Shown: piece by piece, positions 54,205 to 63,273 of the stretch | How positions within the stretch are numbered: position 1 is the stretch's first letter | How the letters are laid out: the number at the start of each line of letters is the position of its first letter | From: Chitinophaga sp. SYP-B3965 | Lineage (GTDB): Bacteria; Bacteroidota; Bacteroidia; Chitinophagales; Chitinophagaceae | Length of the DNA stretch: 64,000 nucleotides | Reading direction: 5' to 3' | Assembly (NCBI RefSeq): GCF_009647655.1 | Contig: NZ_WJFD01000001.1 | Coordinates: 992,001 to 1,056,000, forward strand | Position numbers and translations under genes: made by a program | The notes under the pieces: generated by a model | Database searches by the model: none | Seen by the model: only the letters and a program-made list of their open reading frames with translations | What the model was told of the DNA's origin: nothing

Positions 54205-55215
54205 ATGAGTAAAGTCAATATCAAACAACTGGCCAAGGAGTTAAACTTATCCATTTCTACAGTATCACGTGCATTGAGGGACAGTTACGAGATTAGCGCT
54301 GACACCAAAAAGAAGGTTTTTGCCTTAGCGAAACAATTAAACTATCAACCTAATCCCAATGCAAGCGGTTTAAGGGGGCAAAAGACAAAAACGATTGCCG
54401 TTGTTATTCCGGAAATGGTGAATGATTTTTTTTCTCTTGTAATTGGCGGAATAGAAAAAGTAGCCCAGGAACAGGGTTATTACTTACTCTTTTATTTTAC
54501 GCACGGTGATTATGATCTGGAGGTTTCCTTTATCAATACACTGGCAAATGGGAGAGTGGACGGGGTATTATTATCCATGTCCAGGGAAAACCATGATAAC
54601 AGTCACTTGCTGGAACTGAATAAGAACGGCATTCCGCTGGTGCTGTTTGACCGGGTGAGCGAAAACCTGGACAATGTAAAGGTGACTTCCGATAATTATG
54701 ACAGTGCCATCACTGCTACCCGCCATCTGATAGATGCGGGCTGCAAAAAGATCGCCTACCTGCAGGTGCATAAGAATATTTCCATAGGGAAGATCAGGAT
54801 GAATGGATACCTGGAGGCATTGCGCCCTAAAGGGCAAACGCCGCTGATGGTGGAATGCAGCAATGAGAATGAGGAGACTTTCGAGATCATTGAAAAAATG
54901 CTGCTAAATGAAAAACCGGACGGGATCTTTGCTTCTGTGGAAAAACTGGCAGTGATCTGTTACAGGGTGTGTGAGAAGATCAATCTGCGGATCCCGCGGG
55001 ATATCAAGATCATCAGCTTCTCCAATTTGCAGACGGCTTCTCTCCTGAATCCCTCTTTAACCACCATCACACAACCTGCTTTTGATATCGGGGAAACCGC
55101 CGCAAAAGAGTTGTTGGATATCATCCATAAGAAAAGCAAGTCTGCTTCCCGGGATAAACACGTTATTTTAAAATCATTGTTCATTAAGAGGAAATCTACT
55201 TCTGCTTTATATTAG
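54205..55215 (+). CDS. LacI-family transcriptional regulator
   Basis: A 336-aa protein. The N-terminal LacI HTH is VNIKQLAKELNLSISTVSRA followed by a hinge (YQPNPNASGLRGQKTKTIAV). The rest is a periplasmic-binding-protein-like effector domain (VVIPEMVNDFFSLVIGGIEK; VDGVLLSMSREN; IPLVLFDRVSENLDNVKVTS; CKKIAYLQVHKNISIGK). It is divergent from the SusCD locus and separated by a 392-bp region with a matching operator, so it most likely controls the locus in response to a sugar or its derivative. LacI regulators of PULs are less usual in Bacteroidota than hybrid two-component or AraC types, though known. Confidence 0.9.
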   Translation: MSKVNIKQLAKELNLSISTVSRALRDSYEISADTKKKVFALAKQLNYQPNPNASGLRGQKTKTIAVVIPEMVNDFFSLVIGGIEKVAQEQGYYLLFYFTHGDYDLEVSFINTLANGRVDGVLLSMSRENHDNSHLLELNKNGIPLVLFDRVSENLDNVKVTSDNYDSAITATRHLIDAGCKKIAYLQVHKNISIGKIRMNGYLEALRPKGQTPLMVECSNENEETFEIIEKMLLNEKPDGIFASVEKLAVICYRVCEKINLRIPRDIKIISFSNLQTASLLNPSLTTITQPAFDIGETAAKELLDIIHKKSKSASRDKHVILKSLFIKRKSTSALY

Positions 55216-55216
55216 G

Positions 55217-56965
55217 TTAGGAGTTTCTCTTTTCTCCCACCTGCTGGCGCCACATGGCATAATACAAACCTTTCTGTTCCAGCAGTTCAGTATGAGAGCC
55301 GGTTTCAGACACTTTTCCTTTCTCCAGCACATAGATCACATCTGCGTGCATGATGGTAGAGAGGCGGTGGGCGATGAGGATGGTGATCTGCTCTTTGCGT
55401 AAGGAAACGTCGCGGATGGTATTGGTGATATCTTCTTCCGTTAAAGAGTCCAGTGCGGAAGTAGCTTCATCAAAAATGAGCAGCCTTGGATTACGTAACA
55501 ATGCACGTGCAATAGAGATGCGTTGCTTTTCTCCGCCGGATAATTTCATGCCGCTTTCGCCCAACATGGTATTGATGCCCTTTTCTGAGCGGGATAATAA
55601 ACCGGTGCAGGCCGCTTTATTCAATGCATCAACGATCTCTTCATCTGTGGCATCTGATTTTACAAACAGCAGGTTCTCTTTGATCGTACCTGCAAAGAGC
55701 TGCGTATCCTGTGTAACAAAACCTATCTGCCTGCGCAGCACGTTGTAACGGATCTCTTCCGAAGGGATCTCATTGAACAGGATAGCCCCGCCCACCGGCC
55801 GGTAGAGGCCTACCAGTAATTTAACCAGAGTAGATTTTCCCGACCCGGAAGGGCCAACGAAAGCAATGGTTTCGCCCAGTCCTAAATTAAAAGATACCTC
55901 GTCTATCGCATTTGTTTTGGCTGTTTTATGTTTGAAGACCACTTTATCAAAACGGATGTTTTGCAAAGGGCCTATTTCTACAGGCGCATCCGGCCTCCTT
56001 TCAACAGGGCGGTGCATCAGCTGATCAAAATTGTAGATAGAGGCTTCTACTTCGCGGTAGTTGAGGATGATATTGCCGAGGTCCTGTAATGGCCCGAATA
56101 TAGCTGTTGAAATGAACTGCATGCTGATCAGTTCCCCGGTGCTTAATACCTGGCGGAAGATGAGCCAGAGTAAGATGAATAAGATGGATTGTTTTAAGAG
56201 GTTCAGTGTGATGCCCTGCAGAAAGGAAAGCGTGCGTACCCGTTTTGTTTTCATCATTTCCAGGTCATAGATCTTCTGGGTCTGGAGCTTCAACCTGCGC
56301 ACTTCAGGGAAAGTAAGCCCAAGGCTTTTCACCAGTTCTATATTCCGCAACGATTCCGTAATAACGCCTGACATTTCATTTGTTTCCTTATTGATAGACC
56401 GCTGTACTGTTTTGATCTTCTTGCTTAACAAACCTGTTAATGACCCCAGCACCGCAATGCCAACAACGAATACAGGTACCAGCATCCAGTTCCTGGTAAT
56501 GGAATACCAGATGAGGAAACCCATGCCCACAATGGAGGAGAAGAGGATATTGATGAAGGAGTTAACGAACTTCTCCGTATCTGTTTTTACTTTTTGCAGG
56601 ATAGATAATGTTTCTCCGCTGCGCTGCTCTTCAAATTCCTGGAAGGAGAGGCGGAGTGTTTGCTTTAGCCCGTCGTTGAAGATCTGCATGCCGAAGCGCT
56701 GCACGGCCAGGCGCGTGAAATACTCCTGCAGGGCCTTTGTAAGGATAGCAGCTACGGCCACGCCTATAGCGATCGCTAAGAGGTACAATACACCGTTGAT
56801 CAGTTCCTGCTGCGGCAGGTTGCCTGGGTTGGTGGCATAGTTATCAATGATCTTCCCAAAAATGACAGGATCAATGAGGCTGAGCAATTGCGCAATGGCG
56901 GCCAGCAAAAGCGCTAAGGCCACCCACCATTTCTGCTGTTTAAAGTACTTCCAGAGGATATGCAT
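55217..56965 (-). CDS. ABC exporter, fused permease-ATPase (half-transporter)
   Basis: A 582-aa protein: six-helix membrane domain in the first about 320 residues (WWVALALLLAAIAQLLSLID; LINGVLYLLAIAIGVAVAAI), followed by a nucleotide-binding domain with Walker A GPSGSGKST, Q-loop FVTQDTQLFAG, signature LSGGEKQRISIARAL, Walker B RLLIFDEATSALD and H-loop AHRLSTI. It is MsbA/multidrug-like and works as a dimer. A single base separates its stop from the convergent LacI gene. The start at 56965 is used; an upstream TTG at 57022 would add a 19-residue lead. Confidence 0.9.
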   Translation of the reverse strand: MHILWKYFKQQKWWVALALLLAAIAQLLSLIDPVIFGKIIDNYATNPGNLPQQELINGVLYLLAIAIGVAVAAILTKALQEYFTRLAVQRFGMQIFNDGLKQTLRLSFQEFEEQRSGETLSILQKVKTDTEKFVNSFINILFSSIVGMGFLIWYSITRNWMLVPVFVVGIAVLGSLTGLLSKKIKTVQRSINKETNEMSGVITESLRNIELVKSLGLTFPEVRRLKLQTQKIYDLEMMKTKRVRTLSFLQGITLNLLKQSILFILLWLIFRQVLSTGELISMQFISTAIFGPLQDLGNIILNYREVEASIYNFDQLMHRPVERRPDAPVEIGPLQNIRFDKVVFKHKTAKTNAIDEVSFNLGLGETIAFVGPSGSGKSTLVKLLVGLYRPVGGAILFNEIPSEEIRYNVLRRQIGFVTQDTQLFAGTIKENLLFVKSDATDEEIVDALNKAACTGLLSRSEKGINTMLGESGMKLSGGEKQRISIARALLRNPRLLIFDEATSALDSLTEEDITNTIRDVSLRKEQITILIAHRLSTIMHADVIYVLEKGKVSETGSHTELLEQKGLYYAMWRQQVGEKRNS

Positions 56966-57006
56966 ATGTAAAATGATATTCCCATCAATATAATAAAAAA
57001 CAGCTT

Positions 57007-57014
57007 TACATTTG
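57007..57014 (+). promoter_or_regulatory. -7 box upstream of the propeller sensor kinase
   Basis: TACATTTG is an exact TAnnTTTG match, 66 bp before the proposed GTG start at 57081. No convincing -33 TTG is at the usual distance, so this is moderate evidence. Confidence 0.4.
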
Positions 57015-57080
57015 GGAATCAATTATATACGGCCTTGACATTTGAAAGAAAATACCGGTTATTTGTAAAAAGAATAGCCT

Positions 57081-60080
57081 GTGATCACCCGCTTTTTGTT
57101 ATGCCTTTATCTGTGTATGTTATCGGAAACCTCATTTGCTAATGATGGTTTTCGTTTTCGTTACATAGATCTGCCTAATGCTTTGCGGGAGGGAAACATC
57201 AAAGACCTGGAAATTGACCGCCACGGTCTTTTATGGATCAGCACCAGCCGTGGCCTCCACCGGTACGACGGGAACCGCCTGCTCACCTTTGACCTGGTGA
57301 GCCAGCCTGCCATCATCAATATTGCTATTACCCGGCTGTATGCGGACAGATCTGATAACTTATGGGTAGGCACCCAAAGCGGCATTACTAAATTCAACCT
57401 GAAGAACTGGACCACTACACAGATCAATCAAAAAAGCAAACCCGGGCAGCCTGCGAGGAGTTTATTTGTAAAAGAATTTTACGAAGCAAAGGACGGTACC
57501 ATCTATACCGGTTCCAACGATGCTAAAATATACCGCATAGAAAAAGATCAACTGATATTGGTAGCAGACCTGGGAAAGATTAACCCTAATTCCGCGGGTC
57601 TATCCTCTATTGATATGATCCGCGAAATGGAAGGAGAGCAGTTACTGGTTAGTTGCAACGGAAGACTGGTTACGCTTAAAAAAGAGAACGGTGCTTTTGC
57701 GGTAGACCATTATTATCCCATGCCGGAGATAGAGGGGCAAATTGGCAAGGAGGTTTTTTATCATCCTTCGGGTAAAGCCATTTTTTATGTGGAAGGGCGG
57801 GGTGTATATACTTTAAACCTGCACACACATAAAGTAGCGCTGCTGCCTTATGCGGCAAAAGATAGTGTTGCTGCTGAAGACAGGGCTTACCTGTTCCCCC
57901 TGCCCAATAACCAGGTGGGCATCTTTTTTAACAACCGTGGCTTTTTCTCTTATGATGTTAACAATGCAGCCGCAGCGGCCTATGCACCCGGCCTGGTAGA
58001 CTATTTTAAGAACATCAGGGTAAGGTATATCCGGGAAAATAAGGGTAAACTTTATTTCGGTTTTCATAAAGGGATTGCCGAAGTACAACAGGTGCATTCC
58101 CCATTTGAAAATGCGCTGGGCACTCCTTCTATTGAGACGTCTCCATTAAGTATCAGAAGTATTTACAGGCATCCGGATGGTATGTTCTATATCGGTTCCT
58201 ACAAAGATGGTTTTTCCCGTTTGGATGAAAGAACAGGTGAGCGGCAGATCCTCTCTAAGAAGATTGTGTATACATCCCTGCCATGGACGAAGGACCGTTT
58301 GTTACTGGCTACTGAGGGAGATGGATTACAGTGGTTTGATGTGAAGGAACAAAAGTTATTTCCGCTGGTTATAGATACAACGAATGTGCCTTTTGATAAA
58401 CGCATGCACAACCGGTATTTGATCTGCCTTGCCAGGGAGAATGATTCCATGGTATGGGTTGGTAGTTATTTTGGCGTATACCTGTTAAATGTAAAGACGG
58501 GTGTTTCTCAAAACATCTTTTCAGGTGCAGCAGGAGAGATCCTGCATCAATCCAAAGTGTATGATATATTGATCCATGGAAATAAAAGATACTTTGCCAC
58601 ACTGGAAGGCATCTTTACGTATACACCTGAAAACGGTAAGTTAATACGCCTCTTTGAAGATACAGACCCTGCTTATGCCGGAGGCGATTTCTACTGTATA
58701 GAACCTGTAGCGCAGGAGTTCTGGGCAGGTACGAACGGAAGGGGCATCCTGGTGTTTGATGAACAGGGAAAGGTGCTCCGGGAAATAAATGTGAACAATG
58801 GCCTTGCAGGAAATGCGGTGTACACGTTGATCAAACAGGGGGAGGAGGTAATTGTGGGAACAGATCAGGGATTGAGTTTGATCAATATCCGCGATAAACA
58901 TATCCGCAATTACACCCGGCTGGATCATCTGCCTTCCAATGAATTCAATCATTCTGCCTTCATGACTTATCAGGATCGTATATTCCTTGGTACGTTAAAT
59001 GGTATTACTTCTTTTACGATCAAAGACCTGAAGGCTTATAAACCTGCCGATACATTACTGGTATCTCTTTGCTTTACGGATTTCACCACCGGTACTAAAA
59101 GTACATTGCTGCATGATTTTACCATGCCGTATCATCCTTCTTCTGCCATAGAGATCAATCCTGAAGTGCAGTATTTTTCCCTGCGTTTTGGCGGGGTTGA
59201 TAATGCCATAGAGCAGTTGCATTATTATTATCGCTTAACGGATGAAACAGCATGGCAGGAGATAGGGCGCCAGCATGAAATGAGTTTCGTGGGGCTTGCA
59301 CCGGGAGATTATAAACTGGAGCTCGCAGCGTTACTGCCGGGAGAAAAGGAATACAAAGCGATTATGTCCATCGCACTGATCGTGAACCCTGCTTATTATC
59401 AGACCTGGTGGTTCCGTAGCCTCGTATTGATAGCACTGCTGGGTTTGGGCTGGCTCATCTTCCGTTACCGGATGCAGGAAGTGATCAGGGAGCAACAGCT
59501 GAGAACAAAGATTGCCGGCGATCTGCATGATGAAGTGGGCAGTTCCCTTACGCGCATTTATTTCCAGGCAGACAGGTTGAGCACACAAACAGGAGATGCC
59601 GCATCCCTGCAAAAGATCGCGGCCTCGAGCAAAGATGCGTTGAGTACAATGAGTGATATGGTGTGGTCAATAGATTCGCGGTTTGATACGGCGGCGGACC
59701 TTGTTTCGCGTATAAAGGATCACCTGATGAACCTCCAAAATGACCTGGACCTTACCTGTTCGCTCACACTACGGGGAGATTATGCTGCGCGTTCATTGAG
59801 CCAGATGGTAAGGCAGAACTTCTTCCTGATCTTTAAGGAGGCCGTGAATAATGCCGCGCGTTATGCCAGCGAGCCGCATATGAAGATAACGCTTGCATTT
59901 GAAGAGCAGATCTTACTACAGGTGAGTAATGCATATGATGCGGGCAAAGTGAAAATGAAAAACTACCAGGGGGGCCAGGGATTACATCATATGCAGTTAA
60001 GGACAGAGAAAATGAAAGGAACGCTCACGGTAGATGTACAAGAACATGAATACAGCGTCTGTTTAAGGGTGCCTGCTTAA
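57081..60080 (+). CDS. Two-component-regulator-propeller sensor histidine kinase
   Basis: A 999-aa membrane kinase: signal peptide (about 1-20; MITRFLLCLYLCMLSETSFA), a large N-terminal periplasmic beta-propeller of Reg_prop repeats (HGLLWISTSRGLHRYDG; DNLWVGTQSGITKFN; REFWAGTNGRGILVFDEQG-like blades), a Y_Y_Y domain (about 640-765), a membrane helix near 773-790 (SLVLIALLGLGWLIF), then HisKA_3 with H816 in GDLHDEVGSSLTRIYF and a HATPase end. The usual Asp of the G1 box is an Asn here (LQVSNAYDAG), while GQGLHHMQLRTEKM matches the G2 region. The start is GTG: an in-frame stop sits just upstream (57075), and the first ATG (57117) would lose the signal peptide. Partner is the NarL-type regulator 70 bp downstream. 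Confidence 0.9.
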   Translation: MITRFLLCLYLCMLSETSFANDGFRFRYIDLPNALREGNIKDLEIDRHGLLWISTSRGLHRYDGNRLLTFDLVSQPAIINIAITRLYADRSDNLWVGTQSGITKFNLKNWTTTQINQKSKPGQPARSLFVKEFYEAKDGTIYTGSNDAKIYRIEKDQLILVADLGKINPNSAGLSSIDMIREMEGEQLLVSCNGRLVTLKKENGAFAVDHYYPMPEIEGQIGKEVFYHPSGKAIFYVEGRGVYTLNLHTHKVALLPYAAKDSVAAEDRAYLFPLPNNQVGIFFNNRGFFSYDVNNAAAAAYAPGLVDYFKNIRVRYIRENKGKLYFGFHKGIAEVQQVHSPFENALGTPSIETSPLSIRSIYRHPDGMFYIGSYKDGFSRLDERTGERQILSKKIVYTSLPWTKDRLLLATEGDGLQWFDVKEQKLFPLVIDTTNVPFDKRMHNRYLICLARENDSMVWVGSYFGVYLLNVKTGVSQNIFSGAAGEILHQSKVYDILIHGNKRYFATLEGIFTYTPENGKLIRLFEDTDPAYAGGDFYCIEPVAQEFWAGTNGRGILVFDEQGKVLREINVNNGLAGNAVYTLIKQGEEVIVGTDQGLSLINIRDKHIRNYTRLDHLPSNEFNHSAFMTYQDRIFLGTLNGITSFTIKDLKAYKPADTLLVSLCFTDFTTGTKSTLLHDFTMPYHPSSAIEINPEVQYFSLRFGGVDNAIEQLHYYYRLTDETAWQEIGRQHEMSFVGLAPGDYKLELAALLPGEKEYKAIMSIALIVNPAYYQTWWFRSLVLIALLGLGWLIFRYRMQEVIREQQLRTKIAGDLHDEVGSSLTRIYFQADRLSTQTGDAASLQKIAASSKDALSTMSDMVWSIDSRFDTAADLVSRIKDHLMNLQNDLDLTCSLTLRGDYAARSLSQMVRQNFFLIFKEAVNNAARYASEPHMKITLAFEEQILLQVSNAYDAGKVKMKNYQGGQGLHHMQLRTEKMKGTLTVDVQEHEYSVCLRVPA

Positions 60081-60100
60081 AATATTTTCTTTGAGCAAGC

Positions 60101-60117
60101 CCCCCAAAGTAGGGATA
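60101..60117 (+). repeat. 17-bp direct repeat, copy 1
   Basis: CCCCCAAAGTAGGGATA occurs here, 34 bp before the regulator start at 60151, and again exactly at 60773-60789 just after its stop. The inner part has a loose inverted-repeat look (CCC...GGG). It could be a binding site of the regulator. Confidence 0.6.
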
Positions 60118-60150
60118 ACACTTATTCACTTATATTATCATCTTTGTTTC

Positions 60151-60768
60151 ATGGTATGTTTAGGAATTATAGAAGACGATGCGGAGATCAGGAATACACT
60201 CGTTGATTTTTTCAATGATCAGCCGGGATTTACCTGTGTAATATCCGCCGGTACGGTAGAAGCTTTTATGCATGCCTGGGAAATCGATAAACACCTGGAT
60301 ATTGTACTATCAGACATTGGCCTGCCCGGTGAATCAGGCATTGCAGGTGTTAGCCAGATAAAGAAACGATCTCCCCATTGCCAGGTAGTAATGCTCACGG
60401 TATATGATGATCCGGACAGGATATTCCAGGCCTTATGTGCCGGCGCTACCGGTTATTTGCTGAAACAAACACCCTTATTAAAAATAAAAGAAGGCCTGCT
60501 TTCGCTGAACGAAGGAGGGGCACCTATGTCACCCGGAATTGCCCGTAAAGTAGTCGCTTATTTTAATCCTAAAACGCCGGATACGATCCCTTTAAAGATC
60601 ACACCGAGGGAAGCGCAAGTGGTGCAGGCTATTGAAGAAGGGCTGACCAATAAAGAAGTGGCTATCCGCCTGGGTATTTCACTGGAAACGGTTAAATCCC
60701 ATATCAAAAGTATCTATCAGAAGCTGGAAGTGAATAGCCGCCATGCTATTATACGTGGTAAATACTGA
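60151..60768 (+). CDS. NarL/LuxR-type response regulator
   Basis: A 205-aa protein: receiver with IIEDD, phospho-Asp D55 (IVLSDIGLPGESG), MLTVYDD and a Lys in YLLKQTPLL; C-terminal HTH ITPREAQVVQAIEEGLTNKE with VAIRLGISLETVKSHIKSIY. The ATG at 60151 is used; a TTG at 60091 opens the frame but adds a non-conserved lead. Receiver and kinase are 70 bp apart, with the first 17-bp repeat in between. Partner of the propeller kinase just upstream. Confidence 0.92.
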   Translation: MVCLGIIEDDAEIRNTLVDFFNDQPGFTCVISAGTVEAFMHAWEIDKHLDIVLSDIGLPGESGIAGVSQIKKRSPHCQVVMLTVYDDPDRIFQALCAGATGYLLKQTPLLKIKEGLLSLNEGGAPMSPGIARKVVAYFNPKTPDTIPLKITPREAQVVQAIEEGLTNKEVAIRLGISLETVKSHIKSIYQKLEVNSRHAIIRGKY

Positions 60769-60772
60769 TCCT

Positions 60773-60789
60773 CCCCCAAAGTAGGGATA
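60773..60789 (+). repeat. 17-bp direct repeat, copy 2
   Basis: Exact second copy of CCCCCAAAGTAGGGATA, four bases after the regulator stop codon. No plus-strand gene follows for over 1.2 kb, so if it is a regulator site it may control a small RNA or an unseen short gene in 60790-60913, or it is a duplication scar. Confidence 0.55.
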
Positions 60790-60913
60790 CCCCCTTAACT
60801 TTTAATCTCCTTTCTTTACAACGACATATTGTGAAGACCCTATCTATGTGACTCAATCTATACAGCTAATATCCTATATCCCTTACCTGATGAAACAACG
60901 GTAATGCAAAGTG

Positions 60914-60939
60914 GCCCGGGCAACTCTATCTGCCCGGGC
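60914..60939. terminator. GC-rich hairpin between convergent genes
   Basis: A 9-bp perfect stem GCCCGGGCA/TGCCCGGGC (60914-60922 with 60931-60939) with an 8-base loop; outer bases GTAAT/ATTAC can add weaker pairing. No T-run follows on either strand, so it may slow transcription rather than be a classical terminator. Confidence 0.45.
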
Positions 60940-60953
60940 TATTACCTGAAATA

Positions 60954-61478
60954 TTATTGGGCAGCAGTAGTGATAGCTTCAGATAAAGAAGCCGCATCAT
61001 AACCACCATTGTATTTAGCACCGTTGATAAAGAAAGAAGGGGTACCATTCACACCGCTGCGCACACCACTTTCAAAGGAAGCGTCTACTTTTTCAGCCAG
61101 TGATACATCTTCACTGTCTGCTTCAAAAGTTTTTAGATCCAGTTTTAATTTACCGGCAAACTTTACGAATGCTTCAGGGCTTAACTGATCCTGGTGTTCG
61201 AAGATCATATCATGCATCTCCCAAAACTTACCCTGCCTTGACGCCGCTTCTGCGGCCATCGCTGCGGGGATGGCCATAGGGTGTGAATTGGATAAGGGGA
61301 AATGCCGGAAGATGAGGCGGAATGTTTCACCATGCAGCTGTTGCAACTGTTTTAGAATGGGATGTGCTGCGCCACAATGCGGGCACTGAAAATCACCATA
61401 CTCCACTAAAGTAACAGGCGCATCAGGGGGACCTTGTGCATGATCGTCCTTATTGACTACCGGGGTAAGTTTAGCCAT
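60954..61478 (-). CDS. DsbA-family thioredoxin-fold protein, cytosolic
   Basis: A 174-aa protein without a signal peptide. DsbA/FrnE-type fold with active site CPHC (32-35; EYGDFQCPHCGAAHPILK), a helical insert, and the cis-Pro loop GVNGTPSFFING. The absence of a signal peptide points to the cytosol, where it may handle disulfide or peroxide-derived oxidised thiols. It follows the peroxiredoxin gene by 5 bp in one operon, so the two likely act together as a thiol-oxidant defence pair. Confidence 0.85.
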   Translation of the reverse strand: MAKLTPVVNKDDHAQGPPDAPVTLVEYGDFQCPHCGAAHPILKQLQQLHGETFRLIFRHFPLSNSHPMAIPAAMAAEAASRQGKFWEMHDMIFEHQDQLSPEAFVKFAGKLKLDLKTFEADSEDVSLAEKVDASFESGVRSGVNGTPSFFINGAKYNGGYDAASLSEAITTAAQ

Positions 61479-61483
61479 GATCG

Positions 61484-61945
61484 TTATTTTTGGGTGATGG
61501 TCTCAAGGGCTTCTATGATCCCGTCTGCTCCGGGGTTAATGCCGATAGGAGAGAGATAATGCCAGCGGACGATGCCTTCTCCGTCGATGACATATAATCC
61601 TCTTTCGCATTGCCCTTCTTTGGCATCATATACATCGTATTTTTTCGCTACGGCGCCTTTGGGTTCAAAGTCAGACAAGAGGGGGAAATGCAACTTTCTG
61701 TCCTGCGAATAGGCAGTATGGCTCCACGCACTGTCCACAGAAATACCCAATATTTGTGCATCGTACTTTTTGAAGATGGACAACATCTCGTTATACAACG
61801 CCATTTGATCACCGCAAACAGGGCTCCAGTCCGCAGGGTAGAAAGCCAGGATCACATTTTTTCCTTTAAAATCCTGTAATGATACTTTTTGATCGGGTGT
61901 GCAAAAGAGAGAAAAGTCAGGAGCTTGTGTTCCGATAGATAACAT
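61484..61945 (-). CDS. Peroxiredoxin (AhpC/TSA, bacterioferritin co-migratory-like)
   Basis: A 153-aa protein of the redoxin/peroxiredoxin family. MLSIGTQAPDFSLF at the start; the peroxidatic Cys is C44 in FYPADWSPVCGDQM. A second Cys in EGQCERGLYVID may be resolving. It reduces peroxides with thiol donors. The ATG at 61945 is used, with an alternative at 61954 (MCC lead). A promoter of TTTG-21-TATATTTG type lies upstream, and the gene is followed by the DsbA-like gene. Confidence 0.85.
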   Translation of the reverse strand: MLSIGTQAPDFSLFCTPDQKVSLQDFKGKNVILAFYPADWSPVCGDQMALYNEMLSIFKKYDAQILGISVDSAWSHTAYSQDRKLHFPLLSDFEPKGAVAKKYDVYDAKEGQCERGLYVIDGEGIVRWHYLSPIGINPGADGIIEALETITQK

Positions 61946-61983
61946 GCAGCACATTTTATTAAGCGTGAACAATAATAGCCTTT

Positions 61984-62016
61984 CAAATATAGGCCTTTTT
62001 TATACCCTGCTGCAAA
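61984..62016 (-). promoter_or_regulatory. Promoter for the peroxiredoxin-DsbA operon
   Basis: On the minus strand, TTTG (62013-62016), a 21-bp spacer and TATATTTG (61984-61991), an exact TAnnTTTG match, about 39 bp upstream of the ATG at 61945. Confidence 0.6.
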
Positions 62017-62096
62017 CCAGCAACAGTAACAACTGTTAATTTACCTAACGTTAACCGCATCTCCCTTGTTCAGCATACCTAAAAATAAACTTTGTT

Positions 62097-63230
62097 ATGG
62101 CAAACAACCCGGTTGTGATCCTCACCATTGATGGTGGAGGGATCAGAGGTATTATACCTGCTTATGTCCTTACCCAATTTGAAAAGCTGACAGGCAAACC
62201 CTGTCATCAGCTATTTGATATTATTGGCGGAACATCCACAGGTGGTATTTTGTCGGCAGGCTTAACAACGCCCAACACGCAAGTATCAAATTTCATTCCA
62301 TTTACCGCAGCCGCGCTTTTGTCCATTTACCAGACGCTTGGCAGCAGGATATTTGTTAAGCAGGACATAGGAGAGAGCTGTGCCGATTATTATGCGGATG
62401 ATGGTAAAGGAAATGGTGTGGAAGTTTTTCTGCAAAAGATAATCGGGCCCACCATCACACTGTCTGCCGCACAGAAAGCGGTGAGCAGTATAAAAGGTAA
62501 CAGGGTGCAGCAGATGTTTACCACCGGGTATATTGTGAACAGTAAAGGAGGGACGGTCAAAGATCCTGTTCAGGGAGCAGACTACGGCCCTGTTCTTTTT
62601 AACTGGAAGGATGCCATCAGCAATCCGCTTGCCTGTGATTACCGTGTATGGGAGGCTGCAAGGGCTACCAGCGCTGCGCCGGTATATTTCCCCGTTGCAC
62701 AGGTAGGTGGGGGAGTGAGCCCCAGGTCTAATACCCCGGAGAAGTGGGTGGTAGATGGTGGTACCATGTCTAACAACCCGGCTATCTGGGCTTTCACGGA
62801 AGCATTCAAATTGGGGGCTCAGCGCCTCAGTGATATCACCATCATTTCTTTGGGGACGGGTGTATATCGTGGGGCAAATGGGGTGGGGATACATACGAAT
62901 GCCTGGCCCGATTATTTTGATAACGGTAACTGGGATAGCGGACCCTGGATGGGAGATATGGATGATCTTGAAGGTTTCAATGCAGATGGCAGTTTGCTCA
63001 CGATCATCCTGGAAGCGGTGCAGCAGGTGTCCAATTCACAATTGACTGCTTTGGTAAAAGGAGGTTTGAATTATTACAGGCTGGAACCGGTTATCACACA
63101 GTGTGAATCTGCCATGGACGATATTACCACTCCGAATATTTCCCGCCTTACAGATCGTGCCATGAGTTATGTGCAGAATGAAGGAAAACCTGTTTTCGAT
63201 AAGGTGATCAGTATATTGAAAGGATTATAA
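62097..63230 (+). CDS. Patatin-like phospholipase
   Basis: A 377-aa cytosolic protein with patatin motifs: glycine-rich oxyanion loop DGGGIRG (12-18), nucleophile elbow GTSTG (Ser47), and Asp220 in VVDGGTMSNNPA, the catalytic dyad partner. This is the Ser-Asp dyad acyl hydrolase fold. In some bacteria such patatins serve as CBASS effectors, but no cyclase or other defence gene is adjacent here. It is therefore probably a metabolic lipid acyl hydrolase. It has no signal peptide. A strong hairpin follows. Confidence 0.9.
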   Translation: MANNPVVILTIDGGGIRGIIPAYVLTQFEKLTGKPCHQLFDIIGGTSTGGILSAGLTTPNTQVSNFIPFTAAALLSIYQTLGSRIFVKQDIGESCADYYADDGKGNGVEVFLQKIIGPTITLSAAQKAVSSIKGNRVQQMFTTGYIVNSKGGTVKDPVQGADYGPVLFNWKDAISNPLACDYRVWEAARATSAAPVYFPVAQVGGGVSPRSNTPEKWVVDGGTMSNNPAIWAFTEAFKLGAQRLSDITIISLGTGVYRGANGVGIHTNAWPDYFDNGNWDSGPWMGDMDDLEGFNADGSLLTIILEAVQQVSNSQLTALVKGGLNYYRLEPVITQCESAMDDITTPNISRLTDRAMSYVQNEGKPVFDKVISILKGL

Positions 63231-63233
63231 ACA

Positions 63234-63267
63234 ATATGGGCTGTTCATTGGTGTGAACAGCCCATAT
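63234..63267 (+). terminator. Strong hairpin after the patatin gene
   Basis: A 14-bp perfect stem ATATGGGCTGTTCA/TGAACAGCCCATAT (63234-63247 with 63254-63267) with a 6-base loop, starting 3 bp after the stop codon. There is no long T-run, so termination could work in both directions between convergent genes. Confidence 0.7.
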
Positions 63268-63273
63268 AAGCGT

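Noticed and set aside
62286..62894. 202-aa minus-strand open frame
   Set aside because: Antisense to the patatin gene, which has complete catalytic motifs; the shadow frame has none.
62097..63230. Patatin as a CBASS effector (CapV-like)
   Set aside because: No CD-NTase or other defence gene adjacent; neighbours are peroxiredoxin and SGNH hydrolase.
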